Part shown: positions 62,301-64,000 of the stretch, piece by piece
Layout: each line of letters starts with the position of its first letter
Numbering within the stretch: position 1 is the stretch's first letter
NCBI GenBank assembly: GCA_963402885.1
Contig: OY727099.1
Location: 27,051,001 to 27,115,000, forward strand
From: Antedon bifida
Taxonomy: Eukaryota > Echinodermata > Crinoidea > Comatulida > Antedonidae
DNA length: 64,000 nucleotides
Direction: 5' to 3'
Program-made: the position numbers and the translations under genes
Notes under the pieces: model-generated
What the model saw: the letters and a program-made list of their open reading frames with translations, nothing else
The model's database searches: none
What the model was told of the DNA's origin: nothing

Positions 62301-63153
62301 GTGCTCGGTACGCCTCTGGTCCTCTACCGTACTGTTCCTCTGGCATATATCCATCATCGCTGTACCTTGCTGGTGCTTGTCTGAACCGGTCACTACCAAC
62401 AGGCGATGGTGGTCCGTTGTATGGATAATCCGGATGTCTTAGCTGAGATCCGGACACATAATCCGGTGAATGGCGGCCGTAGCGGTCATCCACGTATCCA
62501 TCGGCTGGTGGTGGGTTGCGGTAGTCTGATTGTGGTTCATATTCCCGGTGTGGTTCGTAGTCTCCACGCGAGCTGTAGTCTTCTCTGTCGTATGGATGGT
62601 GATAATCGTCCATGTGTGGGTGATGTGCTGGTGAGGCTGAATAATCGTCTATGCTACGTGGTAAAGATCCTGTGGAACCATGATGTCCATCATATTGGCC
62701 GTGTCTCTGCAAGTTAAATATCAATATTTATGTATTCTCCAAAATAACTTATTTACATGTCATTCAAACAAACAATCTGATTATTTTGGAAGATGTTTTC
62801 CTAGAGCCAAAAAGACACCAGAAATCCAGGAGTCTTCCAGGGCAATCCTAGAAACTCCAAAGACGACTCCTAGCAACCCCAGAGCAGACAATTCTAGTAA
62901 CCCCAGAGCAGACAATCCTAGCAACCCCAGCGCAGACAATCCTAGCAACCCCAGAGCAGACAATCCTAGCAACCCCAGAGCAGACAATCCTGCAAGTTCC
63001 AGGTTAATTCTAAAGATTTGAGATGTCTGCCATTAATTTTCTAATTACAGTATCTATGTGAGAGATTCCAACATATAGTTACCTGCATTGATCCTATTTG
63101 TGCTTCAGGTACTCGCTCATAATCATCACTCCCATTCATTGCCATGTAGTTAT
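44364..63153 (-). CDS. CTNND-like: Delta-catenin / ARVCF-type armadillo protein, 21 coding exons, 5' end outside the window
   Basis: Exons, 5' to 3': 63153-63083, 62706-62178, 61959-61862, 60380-60350, 58479-58381, 58038-57748, 54519-54390, 53872-53683, 53367-53320, 53122-52971, 52548-52431, 51007-50875, 50231-50144, 49712-49529, 49206-49056, 48757-48622, 48347-48079, 47684-47589, 46377-46312, 45080-44959, 44534-44364; 3173 nt with consistent phases, starting on a split codon, so more exons lie beyond 64000. It binds the cadherin juxtamembrane tail at adherens junctions. The N-terminal 200 residues are rich in Tyr, Pro, Asp and His. A lineage-specific linker follows, then armadillo repeats from about residue 375 to 860 ([44 protein letters not shown]). 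The tail ends DSWV, the PDZ ligand of ARVCF and CTNND2. Vertebrate paralogues cannot be separated; one pro-orthologue is likely. Confidence 0.95.
44650..44775 (+). mobile_element. Retroelement 3' tail in the last catenin intron
   Basis: GAGCCCTCATGAGACAAGC then GCTTCTAGTGCGGGCCCC and AATAATAACTGAATAAATG, a common non-LTR tail style. No coding part. Confidence 0.4.
45729..45861. mobile_element. MITE family 1, copy 5 (left end lost)
   Basis: GTGATGTGCCCATATATGG, two ATCACTACCATATTT units and the right end TTTGATAGTGTAGACAGAGC. The left terminal repeat is missing. Confidence 0.75.
46601..46712. mobile_element. MITE family 1, copy 6 (short form)
   Basis: AGCTCTGTCTACACATCAAA at the left, TTGATAGTGTAGACAGAGCT at the right, TTA on both sides. 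The inner half is shortened to 112 bp. Confidence 0.85.
47348..47484. mobile_element. MITE family 1, copy 7
   Basis: Ends AGCTCTGTCTACACTATCAA and TTTGATAGTGTAGACAGAGC. It lies about 105 bp after the donor of the catenin exon ending at 47589. Confidence 0.85.
48079..54519 (-). CDS. CTNND-like: Delta-catenin: exons 7-17 encoding the armadillo domain
   Basis: Eleven exons code residues about 374-906. The first reads [15 protein letters not shown] and [15 protein letters not shown], the start of the family's first repeats. The loop between middle repeats (exons 12-13, about residues 610-660) is basic and low in complexity ([17 protein letters not shown]), as in vertebrate homologues, where it affects membrane and nuclear targeting. 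The last repeat region contains [16 protein letters not shown] and YKKDGWEE. No frame breaks were seen. Confidence 0.94.
49362..49500. mobile_element. MITE family 1, copy 8 (right tip lost)
   Basis: Left end AGCTCTGTCTACACTATCAA; the right end stops at GTTTGATAGTGTAGACATT. It lies 29 bp after the donor of the catenin exon ending at 49529. Confidence 0.8.
50579..50704. mobile_element. MITE family 1, copy 9
   Basis: Ends AGCTCTGTCTACACTATCAA and TTTGATAGTGTAGACAGGGC, TTA on both sides; ATGTGCCCAAATATGG and TATGGGCACATC inside. Confidence 0.85.
51570..51702 (+). mobile_element. SINE/LINE 3' tail in catenin intron 11
   Basis: ACGCGCCTTCAGCACTCTTG then GTGTGCTATAAAAATTCAT and an ATT microsatellite, the 'GCGC...GCTATAAAA' tail shared by many invertebrate CR1/L2-type elements. 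A shorter relative (TGTAAAGCGCTACATTG) is at 51350-51390. Confidence 0.5.
52721..52842. mobile_element. MITE family 1, copy 10
   Basis: Left AGCTCTGTCTACACTATCAA, right TTTGATAGTTAGACAGAGCT (one base lost), flanked by TAA on both sides. Confidence 0.83.
54060..54215 (+). mobile_element. Possible retroelement tail in catenin intron 7
   Basis: T-rich tract then GAGAAAAGGGAAATAAATC and TTAAATTGAATTTGG. It resembles the other AATAAA plus TTGAA tails but is more diverged. Confidence 0.25.
54520..57747 (-). other. Catenin intron 6 (3.2 kb)
   Basis: AT-rich, CpG-poor, and free of both MITE families. Apart from the 82 bp duplication at its 5' end (57591-57754) I saw no exon, RNA gene or strong repeat. 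Confidence 0.6.
57591..57754 (-). repeat. 82 bp tandem duplication containing the catenin exon 6 donor
   Basis: AGGGCGCCAAGCTCCATTG begins at 57591 and 57673. The second unit ends inside exon 6: on the - strand GAATCAG then GTACTTAAAATAAGC. The first unit repeats this as GATTCAA then GTACCTAAAATAAGC, a diverged decoy donor. Confidence 0.85.
57748..58038 (-). CDS. CTNND-like: Delta-catenin exon 6: repeated Ser/Thr-rich linker
   Basis: Codes about 97 residues before the armadillo domain. It opens with a basic run ([11 protein letters not shown]) that could act as a nuclear or lipid-binding signal. Three 16-residue units follow, of the type [16 protein letters not shown] (48 bp period, positions about 57985-57842), then [16 protein letters not shown]. 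Phase 1 at both ends makes it skippable without a frame change. The repeat is absent from the vertebrate proteins I recall. Confidence 0.85.
60967..61140. repeat. 19 bp minisatellite, nine copies
   Basis: AGGAACCGTGTATTATTAT begins at 60972 and every 19 bases to 61124. Eight junctions are nearly identical; one unit has TATAATTAT. Low divergence means recent expansion and likely length variation. Confidence 0.92.
61215..61310 (+). mobile_element. SINE/LINE 3' tail
   Basis: TGTAAAGCGCCTTTGAGCAT then AAAAGGGCGCTATAGAAATG and TGGTATATTACCATTAT, the same tail family as at 51570. It lies just after the 19 bp minisatellite. Confidence 0.55.
62178..62706 (-). CDS. CTNND-like: Delta-catenin exon 2: Tyr/Pro/Asp-rich N-terminal region
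   Basis: 176 codons of low-complexity sequence such as [18 protein letters not shown] and [16 protein letters not shown]. The many tyrosines in acidic context are likely kinase targets, as in the N-termini of p120-family proteins; this is inference. CpG is kept here while flanking introns are CpG-poor. Confidence 0.9.
62870..62995. repeat. 24 bp minisatellite in catenin intron 1
   Basis: CCTAGCAACCCCAGAGCAGA then CAAT, about five copies. It opens spurious frames on both strands (SALGLLGL on the - strand). Confidence 0.88.
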
Positions 63154-64000
63154 CTGAAATATACGTTATTACTCAGTAAATGCTTAATGTATCATTTTAT
63201 TTAATGCTATTAGGACAGTTTTAGGACAGTCCCTGCCTGCCTATGACAGCAGCAAAGTTTGTGTCCTGTTTTGTTTTTTTCTGTCTATTTTTAGTTTTTT
63301 ATTTCCTTTAACATTATTTAATGCTACTATTAAACAATCATCAAAAGTGCCAGAACTTAACATTATTTAATGCTACTATATTAACAATCATCAAAAGTGC
63401 CTGAACTTTCAATAATATTATCACTTTCATATCTATTATATTTTTTAAGTCATTATGATTATGAAACCAAAAAAATGTTATTTTTAGCAACATTATTTAT
63501 AGGATTATAAGAAATGGGAGATTTTAATTCCTTATTTAAACTTATAATAACTGTTATTAGATTGTTTACAATAATGTTTTATCATTACGTCAACACCACT
63601 ATCTCTTTCTCTCTTCTTTGAAAAATTATAAATTTACCATTAGGAAATCAGTACAAGAGTACTAAACATGATGAAAGCAGTTAAAATAAAAAAGAAACGT
63701 AATATAAATAAATAAACTGAGTCACACAGCTGTGGAACTTAATATTAAGTAAAACAATGGTTAGAGTTAAAGGGTATTCACCCTATGTAAGTCATTATGG
63801 GAAACATAAGTAATGTTCATCCAGACACACATTAAACATTTCTATACATTATGTTACTGGTGGCATTGCAATTAAAGAAACGACATTTAACAGGATTTGT
63901 GAGGTCATTACTTTTATTCTGAACTTGATTCACATGGATATGTGTAGAATATGAAACAAACTGATATAATTTTAAATGTTGTATTTTCTTGAATTTTACA
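63154..64000 (-). other. Start of the upstream catenin intron
   Basis: AT-rich intron sequence to the window edge, with a diverged direct repeat (CATTATTTAATGCTACTAT at about 63313 and 63361). No exon seen; the initiator ATG of the catenin must lie beyond 64000 or in an alternative first exon not visible here. Confidence 0.55.

Noticed and set aside
62680-63021. Frames on both strands with SNPRADN-like or SALGLLGL repeats
   Set aside because: Products of the 24 bp minisatellite inside a catenin intron.

Overview
This is eukaryotic, intron-rich, AT-rich animal DNA. Four protein-coding genes can be reconstructed exon by exon with GT-AG junctions and matching phases: a RASEF/Rab45-type GTPase on the + strand, then a Notch ligand of the DSL family, Integrator subunit 11 (INTS11) and a delta-catenin/ARVCF-type armadillo protein, all on the - strand. 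The DSL ligand and the catenin point to a metazoan. Short introns, dense MITEs and tRNA-derived SINEs fit an invertebrate. An invertebrate deuterostome such as an echinoderm is my best guess, but this is inference and was not tested.

Layout. 1-8059: intergenic and repeat-rich, with two long composite repeat elements, MITEs and two weak candidate first exons on the - strand (2611-2709, 1636-1836). 8060-24527: RASEF-like gene, 13 coding exons, 509 aa. 24528-27785: intergenic, with a candidate + strand first exon at 27462. 27786-32220: DSL ligand, 7 coding exons, 478 aa, only three EGF repeats. 32221-33582: spacer. 33583-40385: INTS11, 20 coding exons, 605 aa, all metal-binding residues present. 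40386-44363: probable catenin 3' UTR and spacer. 44364-63153: delta-catenin, 21 coding exons in the window, about 1057 residues, open at its 5' end at the window edge.

The genes are not an operon and share no obvious pathway. RASEF is a membrane-traffic regulator, the DSL protein a cell-surface signal, INTS11 a nuclear RNA endonuclease and the catenin a cadherin-junction protein.

The most unusual signal is structural. In at least five places a short tandem duplication (61 to 91 bp units) starts or ends a few bases inside an exon, so a real splice site lies beside one or more decoy copies. A sixth case repeats sequence starting at a splice donor. All four genes are affected. A second pattern is a compartment boundary near 32 kb. 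To its left DNA is CpG-rich, full of TGACGTCA palindromes, and carries a CpG-rich MITE family. To its right DNA is CpG-poor and carries a different, CpG-free Harbinger-like MITE family. This looks like the footprint of mosaic gene-body methylation.
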